Assembly (NCBI RefSeq): GCF_001514115.1
Contig: NZ_KQ948458.1
Span: 375,523 to 439,522, forward strand
Source: Streptomyces olivochromogenes
Lineage (GTDB): Bacteria; Actinomycetota; Actinomycetes; Streptomycetales; Streptomycetaceae
DNA: 64,000 nucleotides
Direction: 5' to 3'
Below the pieces are notes generated by a model. The model was not told where the DNA came from and searched no databases. It saw nothing but the letters and a program-made list of their open reading frames with translations. Made by a program: the position numbers and the translations under genes. Positions within the stretch are counted from its first letter, which is position 1. Every line of letters begins with the position of its first letter. This document shows, in pieces, positions 1 to 9,273 of this stretch.

Positions 1-1595
1 ACCAGCCCACCACCATGCTCAAGCTGGGCGGTGCCAAGCCGGCCACCGACAAGCCCGCCGACCAGCCGAAGGCCGAGCAGTCCAAGGCCGACGAGTCCAA
101 GGCGGACCGGCCGAAGCCCGAGTCCCCGTCCGAGCGCACCAGCAAATTCGTAGCCCTCAAGCCCCTCGACGAACCCGTGTCGAGGGTGAAGCCGAAGGCC
201 ACCGCGACCCCGTCCGTTCCCGCCGCCTCCTCGTCCACCAGGGTGGCCCCCGCCGACGCCACAGCCGCCCTCCCGCAGGTCGGCCCCGAGCGCACCACGC
301 AGCAGCCGCTGCCGCCGAAGCCGCCGCTGGACCTGCTGGCCGAGCTGACGAACACGCCGCCGCCCCCGCAGACCCCGGTGCGGACGCTGGCGCGCCGGGT
401 GAAGATCTGGACGCCGCTGGTCCTGCTGCTCGCGGTGGTCTTTGCGGTCGCACAGTCGCTCCGGCCGCTGCCGACCCCGACACTCGACCTCACCGCCGAG
501 TCCAGCTACACCTTCGGCGGCGGTGATGCCTCCATCCCGTGGCCGTCCTCCGGTCAGGGCGCGCTCGACGTCCAGGGCATCGGTTCGTTCGGCACGTCCG
601 GCGCGCAGAAGGCGGCGCCGATCGCGAGCGTCGCCAAGGTGATGACGGCGTACCTGATCCTGCGCGACCACCCGATCAAGTCCGGCGACGGCGCGAAGAT
701 CGAGGTGGACCAGAAGGCTCAGGACCAGTCGGACGCAGGCGACGAGTCGACGGTCAACGTGCACGCGGGCGACACCATCACGCAGAAGGAGGCCCTGGAG
801 GGCGTCCTGATCGCGTCGGCGAACAACGTGGCCCGGCTGCTGGCCCGCTGGGACGCCGGTTCCGAGTCGGCCTTCGTCGCCAAGATGAACGCCGCCGCCA
901 AGGACCTCGGGATGACGAACACGACGTACACCGACCCGTCCGGCCTCCAGAAGACGACCGTCAGCACGGCCGCGGACCAGGTGAAGCTGGCCAAGGCCGC
1001 GATGAAGGAAGCCTCCTTCCGCGAGGTCGCCCGGATGATGGAGTACACCGACTACAAGGGCACCAAGCACAGCAACTGGAACCACCTCGTCGGCTCGAAC
1101 AACGTCATCGGCATCAAGACCGGCACCACCACCGCGGCCGGCGGCAACCTCGTCTTCGCGGCGACCAAGGAGATCGGCGGCGAGGTGCGGACCATCGTCG
1201 GCGCGGTGATCAGCCAGGGCCCCGGCGGCAATGACAACACCATCCTCGGCGGCGCCCTGGCCGCGGGCGACAAGCTGATCCGCGCCGCGCAGGCCTCGCT
1301 GAAGTCCGCGACGATCCTGAAGAAGGGCGATGTCGTCGGTTACGTCGACGACGGGCTCGGCGGCCGTACGCCGGTCGTGATCACCAAGGACGTCACGGCG
1401 GTCGGCTGGGCCGGACTCAAGGTCAAGCTGTCCTTCGTCTCCTCGGAGCTGCCGCACTCCGCGAAGGCCGGCACCAAGGTGGGTTCGCTCACCGTGGGTG
1501 ACGGTGGCAGCAGCAGTGCCGTGCAGGTTCCCGTCGAGCTCCAGAAGGACCTCGCCGAGCCGGGCTTCGGCGCCAAGCTGACCCGCGTGAGCTGA
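1..1595 (+). CDS. D-alanyl-D-alanine carboxypeptidase (S11 family), 5' end outside window
   Basis: Serine DD-peptidase that trims the terminal D-Ala of peptidoglycan stem peptides outside the membrane. The three S11 motifs are visible: SVAK, SANN and KTGTT. They follow a roughly 130-residue charged, Pro/Lys-rich cytoplasmic tail and one membrane segment (KIWTPLVLLLAVVFAVAQSL). The frame is open from base 3, before the ATG at 15, so the true start is probably upstream of the window. Long disordered tails of this kind are usual in Streptomyces homologues. A strong hairpin follows the stop. Confidence 0.9.
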   Translation, partial: QPTTMLKLGGAKPATDKPADQPKAEQSKADESKADRPKPESPSERTSKFVALKPLDEPVSRVKPKATATPSVPAASSSTRVAPADATAALPQVGPERTTQQPLPPKPPLDLLAELTNTPPPPQTPVRTLARRVKIWTPLVLLLAVVFAVAQSLRPLPTPTLDLTAESSYTFGGGDASIPWPSSGQGALDVQGIGSFGTSGAQKAAPIASVAKVMTAYLILRDHPIKSGDGAKIEVDQKAQDQSDAGDESTVNVHAGDTITQKEALEGVLIASANNVARLLARWDAGSESAFVAKMNAAAKDLGMTNTTYTDPSGLQKTTVSTAADQVKLAKAAMKEASFREVARMMEYTDYKGTKHSNWNHLVGSNNVIGIKTGTTTAAGGNLVFAATKEIGGEVRTIVGAVISQGPGGNDNTILGGALAAGDKLIRAAQASLKSATILKKGDVVGYVDDGLGGRTPVVITKDVTAVGWAGLKVKLSFVSSELPHSAKAGTKVGSLTVGDGGSSSAVQVPVELQKDLAEPGFGAKLTRVS

Positions 1596-1678
1596 GCGGC
1601 CGTACACAGTGGGCTGAGTGGATGTACGCAGGAAGGTACGGGCGTACGGGTACGGGTACGGGCGTACGAGTGGGACGC

Positions 1679-1716
1679 GCTTCCGGCAGGGGGCGTATCC
1701 CCCGTACGCCGGAAGC
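1679..1716 (+). terminator. Hairpin after the carboxypeptidase
   Basis: Inverted repeat: GCTTCCGGC pairs with GCCGGAAGC, with an inner GGGGG/CCCCC pairing. It lies 84 bases after the stop, in a 308-base gap that otherwise holds only a GTACGGGC-like simple repeat (about 1632-1668) and the start region of the next gene. No U-run follows, as is common in Streptomyces. Confidence 0.6.
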
Positions 1717-1903
1717 GTCCCGAACGCCGTGTGAACGCGCCGTGAGCCCGCCGTGAGCGCGGCACGAACGCACCGCACCCCGTCGGGGCGCCCCACCCGG
1801 GAGCTCCCCGGCGGGGCTGCGTGCTAGCGTCGCGAGATCGGGGCAGGTCGCGGGCCGCGGGTCCCGGGCCGAACACGAGAAAACGGGACACGGGAGCCTT
1901 GCA

Positions 1904-3982
1904 GTGGCGACAGCGGAGCCGACACACGCCGACGACGCCGATCCTGGCCCTGGCCCTGGCCCTGGCCCTGGCCCTGGACCAGGTCCTGAACCGGATTGCG
2001 GGCCGGGCTCGCGAATACGGCTGCCCGCACGCGCCACCGACGACGCCGCTGACGGCGACCTCACGGACGACGAGCCGCGGGAGCCCGTGACGCGGGAGCC
2101 CGTGACACCGGAATCCAAGACACCGGAATCCAAGACACCGGAATCCAAGACGTCGGAATCCAAGACGTCGGAATCCGAGCCGTCGGAGTCCAAGCCGTCG
2201 GAGTCCAAGCCGTCGGAGTCCAAGCCGTCGGAGTCCAAGACCTCGGAGTCCGAGGCGCAGGGCCGACGTACTCGCCTCAAGGCCTTCGCCCGGCGCCACC
2301 CCGTCGCCTTCGTCACCGTCGTGGCGGGCCTCCTGCACGTGGTCTGGTTCTTCACCTTCGCGAACAGCGGCGGAGACCTCGCGGCGCAGGACGCGTGGGC
2401 GGAGTTCGTCGGACGGCACCCGGACTCGGCGTACAACCTCGCCTGGTACGGCGGTATGCACCCGGTGTCGTACAGCGTGGTGTCGCCGTATCTGATGTCG
2501 GTCCTCGGCGTCCGCACGACGATGATGATCGCCGGGACGATCTCGGCGGGTCTGCTGACGATGATCCTCATCCGCAGCCGTGCGATACGACAGCCGCTGA
2601 CGCCCGCCTTCGCGGGTGTCTTCGCGCTCATCTGCAACGCGATCTCGGGGCGGGTGACGTACGGCCTCGGCATGGTCTTCGGGCTCGCCGCGGCCGCCGT
2701 GGTCTTCTGCTGGCCGTACCGCTGGCGCTACAAGCGCTGGGCGAAGGCCCTGTGCGCGGCGCCGCTCGCCGCGCTGGCGACGGCCGCGTCGCCGGTGGCC
2801 GGACTGTTCGTGGGCCTGGTCGCGGCGGCCCTCTTCCTCCAGAAGCGCCGCCCCGGCGCGTACGCGCTCGGCATCGCGCCGACCATCGTCGTCGCGCTCT
2901 CGGCCTGGCTGTTCCCCTTCTCCGGCACCCAGCCGATGTCCTTCGGCTCGGCCTCGCTGCCGCTGATCTCCGCCGGGCTGGTCTTCGCGCTCGTTCCCAA
3001 GGAGTGGAAGACGGTCCGGATCACGGCGGCGGTGTACGGCCTCGCCGTGCTCCTCGTGTGGCTGATCAGCTCGCAGATCGGCTCGAACATCACCCGCCTT
3101 GCGATGCTGCTCGAGGGCGTCGTGCTGCTCGCCGCGCTCCCCTTCACCGTGCCGAAGTCACGCAAGTGGTACGTGACCGTCCTGGCCTTCACCGGATTCG
3201 TCGGGTGGATCGGCTTCAAGTCGGTCGACGACATCATCCATACGACACCGGCGGCGTCCTGGGCCCGCGAGCTCGCTCCGCTGGTGAACCAGCTCCAGGT
3301 CGTCGGTGCCGAGAAGGGCCGCGTGGAGGTGGTCCCCGCCCGCTCCCACCGCGAGGCGTCCGCGCTCGCTCCGTACGTGAACCTCGCCCGCGGCTGGAAC
3401 CGCCAGGCCGACATGGAGCGCAACCCGCTCTTCTACGACGACACCCTCAACTCCGCGAACTACCACGAGTGGCTGCAGCGCTGGGCCGTCCACTACGTGG
3501 TGCTGCCCAAGGGCGAACCGGACGGGGACGGCGGCGAACGCGAGCGTCAGCTGGTCCAGCGCGGCATGCCCTACCTCCGCCAGATCTGGGGCGACGCGAA
3601 CTGGCAGCTCTTCTCGGTCACGGATCCCACGCCGCTGGCCGATCCGCCGGCCGTCGTCGACCGGGCGGAGCAGGGTGAGCTGACCATCGAGGTGAAGAAG
3701 GCGGGCCGCGTTCTCATCCGCATTCCGTACTCGCCGTGGCTCGGGCTCGTCGACGCCAAGGGCAAGAGCGTGAAGGCTCCGCAGGAGACGCAGAAGTCCA
3801 AGCACCGTGCGGAGGGTACGCCGAAGACGTACGACAACCTCAACGGCTGCCTCATGGAAACCGCGGAGAACGCCTCCGGCGACAAGTGGACCGAACTCCT
3901 GGCCCCGGCCCCCGGCACCTACCGCCTGGCGGCCCCCTACCAACTCCCCCGGGGAACCCCGTGCCCCGAGGAACTGCGCTGA
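1904..3982 (+). CDS. Large integral membrane protein with repetitive N-terminal tail
   Basis: A 692-aa protein, GTG start. Residues about 12-26 are a Gly-Pro dipeptide run. Residues about 65-115 are tandem SESKP/PESKT pentapeptides. A basic linker (GRRTRLKAFARRHP) follows, then about ten hydrophobic segments and a roughly 220-residue extracytoplasmic C-terminal domain. It resembles the large multi-pass 'MFS/glycosyltransferase-like' membrane proteins of Streptomyces, but I see no catalytic motif, so the function is unknown. The low-complexity tail is encoded by perfect DNA repeats and probably varies between strains. Confidence 0.75.
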   Translation: MATAEPTHADDADPGPGPGPGPGPGPGPEPDCGPGSRIRLPARATDDAADGDLTDDEPREPVTREPVTPESKTPESKTPESKTSESKTSESEPSESKPSESKPSESKPSESKTSESEAQGRRTRLKAFARRHPVAFVTVVAGLLHVVWFFTFANSGGDLAAQDAWAEFVGRHPDSAYNLAWYGGMHPVSYSVVSPYLMSVLGVRTTMMIAGTISAGLLTMILIRSRAIRQPLTPAFAGVFALICNAISGRVTYGLGMVFGLAAAAVVFCWPYRWRYKRWAKALCAAPLAALATAASPVAGLFVGLVAAALFLQKRRPGAYALGIAPTIVVALSAWLFPFSGTQPMSFGSASLPLISAGLVFALVPKEWKTVRITAAVYGLAVLLVWLISSQIGSNITRLAMLLEGVVLLAALPFTVPKSRKWYVTVLAFTGFVGWIGFKSVDDIIHTTPAASWARELAPLVNQLQVVGAEKGRVEVVPARSHREASALAPYVNLARGWNRQADMERNPLFYDDTLNSANYHEWLQRWAVHYVVLPKGEPDGDGGERERQLVQRGMPYLRQIWGDANWQLFSVTDPTPLADPPAVVDRAEQGELTIEVKKAGRVLIRIPYSPWLGLVDAKGKSVKAPQETQKSKHRAEGTPKTYDNLNGCLMETAENASGDKWTELLAPAPGTYRLAAPYQLPRGTPCPEELR

Positions 3983-4307
3983 CCTGACGGATGCGCCGGA
4001 GGCTCTCCGGCTGCGGCCCGGTGGGGGTTGCTCGCGCAGTTCCCCGCGCCCCCAAGGGTGGGGGCTGCGCCCCACATCCTTCGCCCGCCGGAGGTTCTTC
4101 GGCCGCGGGCCGGTGGGGGCGGGCCGCGCAGTTCCCCGCGCCCCTTAGGAGCGCTGGCGCGCATCTTTCAGCCCGTCCGGCGTTTGAGGACGAGGCCGTT
4201 CAGGCCGATGGGGGGGCCTGGGGGCGGAGCCCCCGGGGATGGGACGGGTAGGGGCGGCGGGGGCGAGAACCCTCCGGTGCTCGCCCCGCCCCCGCCCGCG
4301 TCTCACC
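3983..4307. other. GC-rich intergenic repeat stretch
   Basis: No gene is seen. The stretch carries two copies of the motif CGCAGTTCCCCGCGCCCC (about 4037-4054 and 4127-4144), plus GGGGGCGGAGCCCCCGGGGATG near 4220-4242. These motifs recur between Streptomyces genes and can form GC hairpins. It lies between two convergent genes and probably serves as a bidirectional terminator. Confidence 0.6.
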
Positions 4308-5149
4308 TCACCGCACCGGAAACGCCACGTCACACACCGCGTCCTCCGGCCCCGCCGCATCCCAGTCCGCGAAGTAGACCTCCCGGCAGGGACCGTCGTA
4401 CGACAGCCCCCGCTCCCCGATCCACGCCTCGACCGCCTCGAACGCGGCGATGATCTGCGGATGAGCCACCTGCGCCTTGGTGATCCGCGCGTACGCGAGC
4501 CGTCGCGCCGGCTCCACCCGCACCCCGATCCCCGCCCCCGCTTCTCGGCCCACGCCCGCGCAGCCTCCTCGTCGGCGACCGGCACGCACGACTCGGCGGG
4601 CCCGTCACTCTCCATGCTGACCTCGGCGTAGTAGACGACGAAGGGCGAGCCGGTCGTCCCGCCGCACTCCCGCGCCCCGTCCTCCAGCCGCGCCAGCGAG
4701 GCCGGAATCCAGACCGGCAGCTCATCCGCCAGCGTGTGCCGCTTCTCCGTCAGCACCACCCGCTCCGGCACATCCACCGTCTCGACCACGAACTTCCCGT
4801 ACATCTCGGTACTCCTCCCGGACAGCCGTCCACGGAGGTACTCGGCGAGCGTCCGCTGCGAAGCGAACCGGACCTCGGCATCCGCCCAGTACGTGGCGAG
4901 GAGCACGGCGCCCTGCGCCGCCCCGGCCTCCACCACCTCGGCGATCCGCGCGAGCGGCATGTCGAGCTGCCGCAGCAGCGCGACCAGCCGGGCGCGCTCG
5001 ACCTGGTCGGCGCGGTAGTAGCGGTATCCGCTGACCTCGTCGACATGGGCCGGAGCGAGCAGTCCGAGCCGGTCGTACAGCCGAAGCGCCTTCGGCGAGA
5101 GCCGCGCGCGGGCGGCGAACGCGCCGATCGTGAGCAGTTCCAGTCGCAC
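4308..5149 (-). pseudogene. MerR-family regulator with effector-binding domain, single-base frameshift
   Basis: N-terminal MerR winged helix (LLTIGAFAARARLSPKALRLYDRLGLL region), a dimerisation helix, then a GyrI-like effector-binding domain. The domain starts in one frame and ends in another: the conserved tail (EVYFADWDAAGPEDAVCDVAFPVR region) is read only from about 4535 downward. Adding one G to the five-G run (plus-strand C5 at 4535-4539) restores one continuous protein. I chose the GTG at 5149 because GGAGGA precedes it; an ATG at 5191 is possible. It may be a real mutation or a homopolymer error. Confidence 0.8.
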
Positions 5150-5254
5150 GAGCCCATCCTCCGTCACCGGGCGCCTTCCGCCCGGTGACAAAGGACGCTG
5201 CTCCCTGCCCCAGGGGCAAGGTCAACCAACGGCTCTCAAGAGCGGAACCCGGAG

Positions 5255-5761
5255 TTACGCGAGCGCCTTCTCGACCGCCGCGACGACCTCCGCCGACTCC
5301 GGCTCGGTCTGCGGCGAGAACCGCGCCACCACGTCTCCACCCAGCCCGATCAGGAACTTCTCGAAGTTCCAGCGGATGTCACCGGTGTGGCCCTCGCCGT
5401 CGGCGGTGTTCACAAGACGCTCGTACAGCTCGTGCCGCGCGTCCCCGTTGACCTCGACCTTCTCGGTCATCGGGAAGGTGACGCCGTAGGTCGCGGAGCA
5501 GAACTCGGCGATCTCCTCGGAGGTGCCGGGCTCCTGGCCCATGAACTGGTTGCAGGGCACACCGAGCACGGTGAAGCCCTGCCCCGCGTACCGCTCGTGC
5601 AGCCGCTCCAGGCCCGCGTACTGAGGGGTCAGCCCGCACTTGGAGGCCACGTTCACGATGAGCACGGTCTTGCCGCGGTACTGCCCGAGGTCCGCGGTGC
5701 CGCCCTGGAGGGAGTCGATCTGGACGTCGAGCACAGAACTGCTTGAACTGTCAGTAGTCAT
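5255..5761 (-). CDS. Glutathione peroxidase family protein
   Basis: Thiol peroxidase of 168 aa, reducing hydroperoxides in the cytoplasm, probably with thioredoxin as the reductant since Streptomyces lacks glutathione (family knowledge). Family signatures are visible: ASKCGLTPQY with the peroxidatic Cys in place of selenocysteine, VLGVPCNQFMGQEPG with Gln and resolving-type Cys, and WNFEKFLI with the catalytic Trp/Asn. Length is normal. It is transcribed toward the MerR gene, with about 100 bases between them. Confidence 0.95.
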   Translation of the reverse strand: MTTDSSSSSVLDVQIDSLQGGTADLGQYRGKTVLIVNVASKCGLTPQYAGLERLHERYAGQGFTVLGVPCNQFMGQEPGTSEEIAEFCSATYGVTFPMTEKVEVNGDARHELYERLVNTADGEGHTGDIRWNFEKFLIGLGGDVVARFSPQTEPESAEVVAAVEKALA

Positions 5762-5872
5762 AAACGGATGCTAACTCCGCTTGATGTCGCCCCGGCCGCC
5801 GCCCGTCCTCCGCCCCGCGTCCGCCCGGCGTCCGCCCGGCCACGTCCCCGTCCGCTCGGTAAGGTCGCGAAC

Positions 5873-6805
5873 GTGACCACAGCGAACACGATCAAGGGCA
5901 TCTACGAGGTACTCGACGACCGCTTCGTCACCGGCCGCTGCACGAACGGCGACGGCAGGCTGGAGGTCCTCCACGACGGCTCCCGCTGGGCCGAGGGCCC
6001 GCTGTACGTGCCCGCCTGGCGCCAGCTGATCTGGAGCGACATCCCCAACGACCGCATCCTGCGCTGGGACGAGCCCACCGGCACGGTCGGCGTCCTGCGC
6101 ACCCCCGTGGGCAACACCAACGGCAACACCCTGGACCGCGAGGGCCGCCTGATCAGCTGCGAGCAGGGCAATCGTCGGGTGACCCGGACGGAGCACGACG
6201 GATCGATCACCGTCCTCGCCGACCGCTACGACGGCAAGCGGCTCAACAGCCCGAACGACGCGGTCGTACGGTCGGACGGTTCGGTCTGGTTCTCGGACCC
6301 GGACTTCGGGATCCTGAGCGACTACGAGGGCCACCGGGCCGAGTCGGAGATCGGCGCGTGCCACGTCTACCGCCTCGACCCGGGGACCGGCGAGGTGCGG
6401 CTCGCCGCGGACGGCTTCGACGGGCCCAACGGCGTCGTCTTCTCCCCCGACGAACGGCAGCTGTACGTCTCCGACTCCCGCGCCGCCCGCATCCGCGTCT
6501 TCGACGTCCGCGACGACGGCACCCTCACGGACGGGAAGGTGTTCGCGGAAGCAAAGAAGGGTGTTCACTTCGACAACATCCGCTTCGACGACGAGGGCAG
6601 GCTGTGGGCGGCCGCCCTGGATGACGGGGTGCACTGCTACGACCCCGACGGCACCCTGATCGGCCGGCTCCTGGTCCCCGAGAGGGTCTCCAACCTCACC
6701 TTCGGCGGCCCCAAGAACAACCGCCTCTTCATCACGGCGTCCACGTCCTTGTACTCGCTGATGATGTCGGTGACCGGCGCCCCGCGCATCCAGCGGCACC
6801 GGTAG
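5873..6805 (+). CDS. SMP-30/gluconolactonase family sugar lactonase
   Basis: A six-bladed beta-propeller hydrolase of 310 aa that opens sugar lactones with a bound divalent metal. Metal and active-site residues are seen in EGPLYVP (metal Glu), RLNSPNDAVV (Asn/Asp) and DGPNGVVFSPDE (Asn, Asp). The GTG at 5873 was chosen over upstream in-frame codons because AAGG lies just upstream and the protein then starts at the usual point. It diverges from the peroxidase gene with about 110 bases between them. The substrate is not predictable. Confidence 0.88.
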   Translation: MTTANTIKGIYEVLDDRFVTGRCTNGDGRLEVLHDGSRWAEGPLYVPAWRQLIWSDIPNDRILRWDEPTGTVGVLRTPVGNTNGNTLDREGRLISCEQGNRRVTRTEHDGSITVLADRYDGKRLNSPNDAVVRSDGSVWFSDPDFGILSDYEGHRAESEIGACHVYRLDPGTGEVRLAADGFDGPNGVVFSPDERQLYVSDSRAARIRVFDVRDDGTLTDGKVFAEAKKGVHFDNIRFDDEGRLWAAALDDGVHCYDPDGTLIGRLLVPERVSNLTFGGPKNNRLFITASTSLYSLMMSVTGAPRIQRHR

Positions 6806-6852
6806 TCCGGGAACCGGGAAACCGCTGACCCGGGGCACCCGCTCCTGCCGGC

Positions 6853-7818
6853 CTACTCCCGCTGGGCCTTCACGAGTACCTCCCCGGCGGGCGTACGGGA
6901 GTACAGCACCGACCGCCCGGCCCGCCCCCTGCGTACCAGCCGGGCGTCCAGCAGCACCTTCAGATGGCGTCCGACCGAGCCGAGACCCTGCCCGGTCAGG
7001 GCCACCAACTGGGTCGTGCTCATGGGGGAGTCGAGGAGGACGAGGACCCCGGCGCGGGCGGGTCCGAGCAGCGCGCCCAGGCTCTCCGGCACGGCCTCGG
7101 GACCGGTGCCGGCGAGCACGCCCGAGCAGGGGTAGACGACGGCGTACCGGTCCGGCTCCTCCCATGCCACCCAGCCGTGCCGCTGCGGGGTGACCGGTAC
7201 GAACACCAGCTCGGCGCCGGAGATCTCGCGGGGCGGGTACTCGTGGAGATTGACCTGCAGCCGGTTGTCGCCGAGCCAGCGCGTGCCTGGCCGCAGCGCG
7301 TCGAGGGCCGCCGCCCAGCCGCCCTGGCTCAACTGCGCGGTCCGGGCGACGACATCGGCCTCCAGGACGCGCCGCCGCCGGTCCCAGTAGGGGCGTACGG
7401 CCTCGGTCCAGACGTGGGTGAGCAGGTCGGCGGCGCGCTCCGGGAGGTCGTCGCGGTGCAGGGCGGCGGGCAGTGGCCTTGCAAGGGAGACGGCGAGATG
7501 GGCCCGCGCGTCCACGGCCGACGCCTCCCGCACCCGGGCGACCTCCTCCTCGAAGTCGGCCTCGCCGCGCGGCGTCGGGGTCAGGAAGTCGGCGATCCAG
7601 TTCCGCCCGAGCCCGGACCGTATGAGCAGCGCGGTGACGGGATCACCGGCCAGCCGCCTCTTGTACGCGGGCAGATGGGCGTCGAGCCAGGCCCGCTCCC
7701 CGGGGTGCGCGGCCGTCCCCGCGTGCAACAGCTTGACGGCGGCGAAGGTCTCGGCGAGCGGCGAGAGCACGAAACGGGTGCGGGCGAGGGTGTCGGCGTT
7801 GATCTGCCACCAGCCCAT
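6853..7818 (-). CDS. ArsR-like winged-helix transcriptional regulator
   Basis: A 321-aa DNA-binding protein. The N-terminal two thirds (MGWWQINADTLARTRFVLSP) match the DUF5937-type sensor region that precedes a C-terminal ArsR winged helix (SMTTTQLVALTGQGLGSVGR). The ATG at 7818 has GGAGG seven bases upstream. It is divergent from the MFS exporter with about 100 bases between starts, so it most likely controls that exporter. The inducer is unknown. Confidence 0.85.
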   Translation of the reverse strand: MGWWQINADTLARTRFVLSPLAETFAAVKLLHAGTAAHPGERAWLDAHLPAYKRRLAGDPVTALLIRSGLGRNWIADFLTPTPRGEADFEEEVARVREASAVDARAHLAVSLARPLPAALHRDDLPERAADLLTHVWTEAVRPYWDRRRRVLEADVVARTAQLSQGGWAAALDALRPGTRWLGDNRLQVNLHEYPPREISGAELVFVPVTPQRHGWVAWEEPDRYAVVYPCSGVLAGTGPEAVPESLGALLGPARAGVLVLLDSPMSTTQLVALTGQGLGSVGRHLKVLLDARLVRRGRAGRSVLYSRTPAGEVLVKAQRE

Positions 7819-7921
7819 CCGCACCTCCCGCCGCTTCTCTCCCGCCGGCCATGACCCGGCGTGGTTTCGCTTCTCCGCGAAACAATAACGACCACGCCGG
7901 GCGCCGTCCGAGACTCCCGGC

Positions 7922-9124
7922 ATGCGCAGCTACTCCGACCTTTTCCGCACCCGGGAGTTCACCCCTCTCTTCCTGTCCTCCGCGCTCAACTCGGCGGCCT
8001 CGACGATCGCCGGCCTGGCCGTCGGGACGCTGGTGTACAGGGCGACGGACTCGCCGCTGCTGTCGGCGGTGAGCATGTTCGGGCCGCAGCTCGCCCAGGT
8101 GATCGGCGCGACCACCCTGCTGTCGGCGGCGGACCGGCTGGCGCCGCGCGCCACGATGACGGGCATCGCCCTGTCCTTCGCCGTAGGTACGGCGGTGATG
8201 GCGACGCCGGGCCTTCCGGTCTGGGGGCTGTTCCTCCTGATCTCCGTCCTCGGTCTGGTCTCGTCCCTCGGCGGCGGTGTCCGCTGGGGTCTGCTGAACG
8301 AGATCCTGTCCAAGGACGGCTATCTGCTCGGCCGTTCGGTCTTCAACATGGCGAACGGCCTCACGCAGATCACGGGTTACGCGACGGGTGGCGTCCTGGT
8401 GGCGGTGCTCTCGCCGAGGATCACGCTGGCGGGCGCGGCGGCCCTGTATCTCGCGGCGGCCCTGATCACCCGCTTCGGTATGACCCGCCGGGCGCCGAGG
8501 GCCACCGGCCGCCCCTCGATCGCGCAGACCTGGCGTACCAACGCGCTGCTGTGGTCCTCGCGCCCGCGCCGGACGACGTACCTGCTCCTGTGGATCCCGA
8601 ACGGTCTGATCGTCGGCTGCGAGTCCCTGTACGTGTCGTACGCCCCGGACCGGGCGGGTCTGCTCTTCGCCTTCGCGGCGTTCGGCATGTTCGTGGGCGA
8701 TGTGACGACGGGCCGTTTCATCCCGCCCGCGGTCCGCGGGCGCCTGGGCATCCCGTTCCTGCTGCTCCTGGCGACGCCCTATCTGCTGTTCGCGCTGCGG
8801 CCGGGGGTGGCGGTGGCGGCGGGCGCGGTCGCCCTCGCCTCGGTCGGCTTCGGGGCGAGTCTGATCCAGCAGGAACGCCTGATGGCCCTGACCCCGGACG
8901 AGCTGAGCGGGCACGCCCTGGGGCTGCACTCCTCCGGCATGCTCACGATGCAGGGGGTGAGCGCGGCGCTGGCGGGGTCGGTCGCCCAACTCACCTCGCT
9001 CGCAACGGCGATGACGGTGATGGCGATCGCATCGCTCGCCGCGACGCTGCTGATTTCGGGCCCCCGCCAACGCCCGGAAGTGTCCACACCACAACAGAAG
9101 CAACCAGAAGTGAACGCCCTCTGA
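7922..9124 (+). CDS. MFS transporter
   Basis: A 400-aa protein with twelve predicted membrane segments, starting MRSYSDLFRTREFTPLFLSS as in Streptomyces MFS efflux proteins. It probably exports a small hydrophobic compound with proton antiport. The partner regulator is the divergent ArsR-like gene. A small TCCTC/GAGGA hairpin follows at 9163-9176. Confidence 0.88.
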   Translation: MRSYSDLFRTREFTPLFLSSALNSAASTIAGLAVGTLVYRATDSPLLSAVSMFGPQLAQVIGATTLLSAADRLAPRATMTGIALSFAVGTAVMATPGLPVWGLFLLISVLGLVSSLGGGVRWGLLNEILSKDGYLLGRSVFNMANGLTQITGYATGGVLVAVLSPRITLAGAAALYLAAALITRFGMTRRAPRATGRPSIAQTWRTNALLWSSRPRRTTYLLLWIPNGLIVGCESLYVSYAPDRAGLLFAFAAFGMFVGDVTTGRFIPPAVRGRLGIPFLLLLATPYLLFALRPGVAVAAGAVALASVGFGASLIQQERLMALTPDELSGHALGLHSSGMLTMQGVSAALAGSVAQLTSLATAMTVMAIASLAATLLISGPRQRPEVSTPQQKQPEVNAL

Positions 9125-9273
9125 ACGCCGAAAAGTTGTACGGGCGGAGCCACAACTCCTCTGCGGAGGACGTCGTCGAACGGGATGACCACACGCGCAC
9201 AGACCTACGCGCGGACCTCATCGGCCCCCAGGGCCCCGTTGGGCCCGTCGGGCCCCGTGGAGGAGAACCAACC

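Noticed and set aside
157..483. Ala/Arg-rich frame opposite the carboxypeptidase gene
   Set aside because: Composition is that of GC-rich antisense shadow; the plus strand encodes a clear enzyme.
5771..7165. Long minus-strand frame of 464 codons over the lactonase gene
   Set aside because: Low-complexity Arg/Val/Gly shadow of the lactonase and regulator genes; no family pattern.
9218..9258. Collagen-like GPQGPVGPVGP reading upstream of the RTX-like gene
   Set aside because: Too short, lies before the ribosome site of the real start, and is best explained as GC-rich leader.
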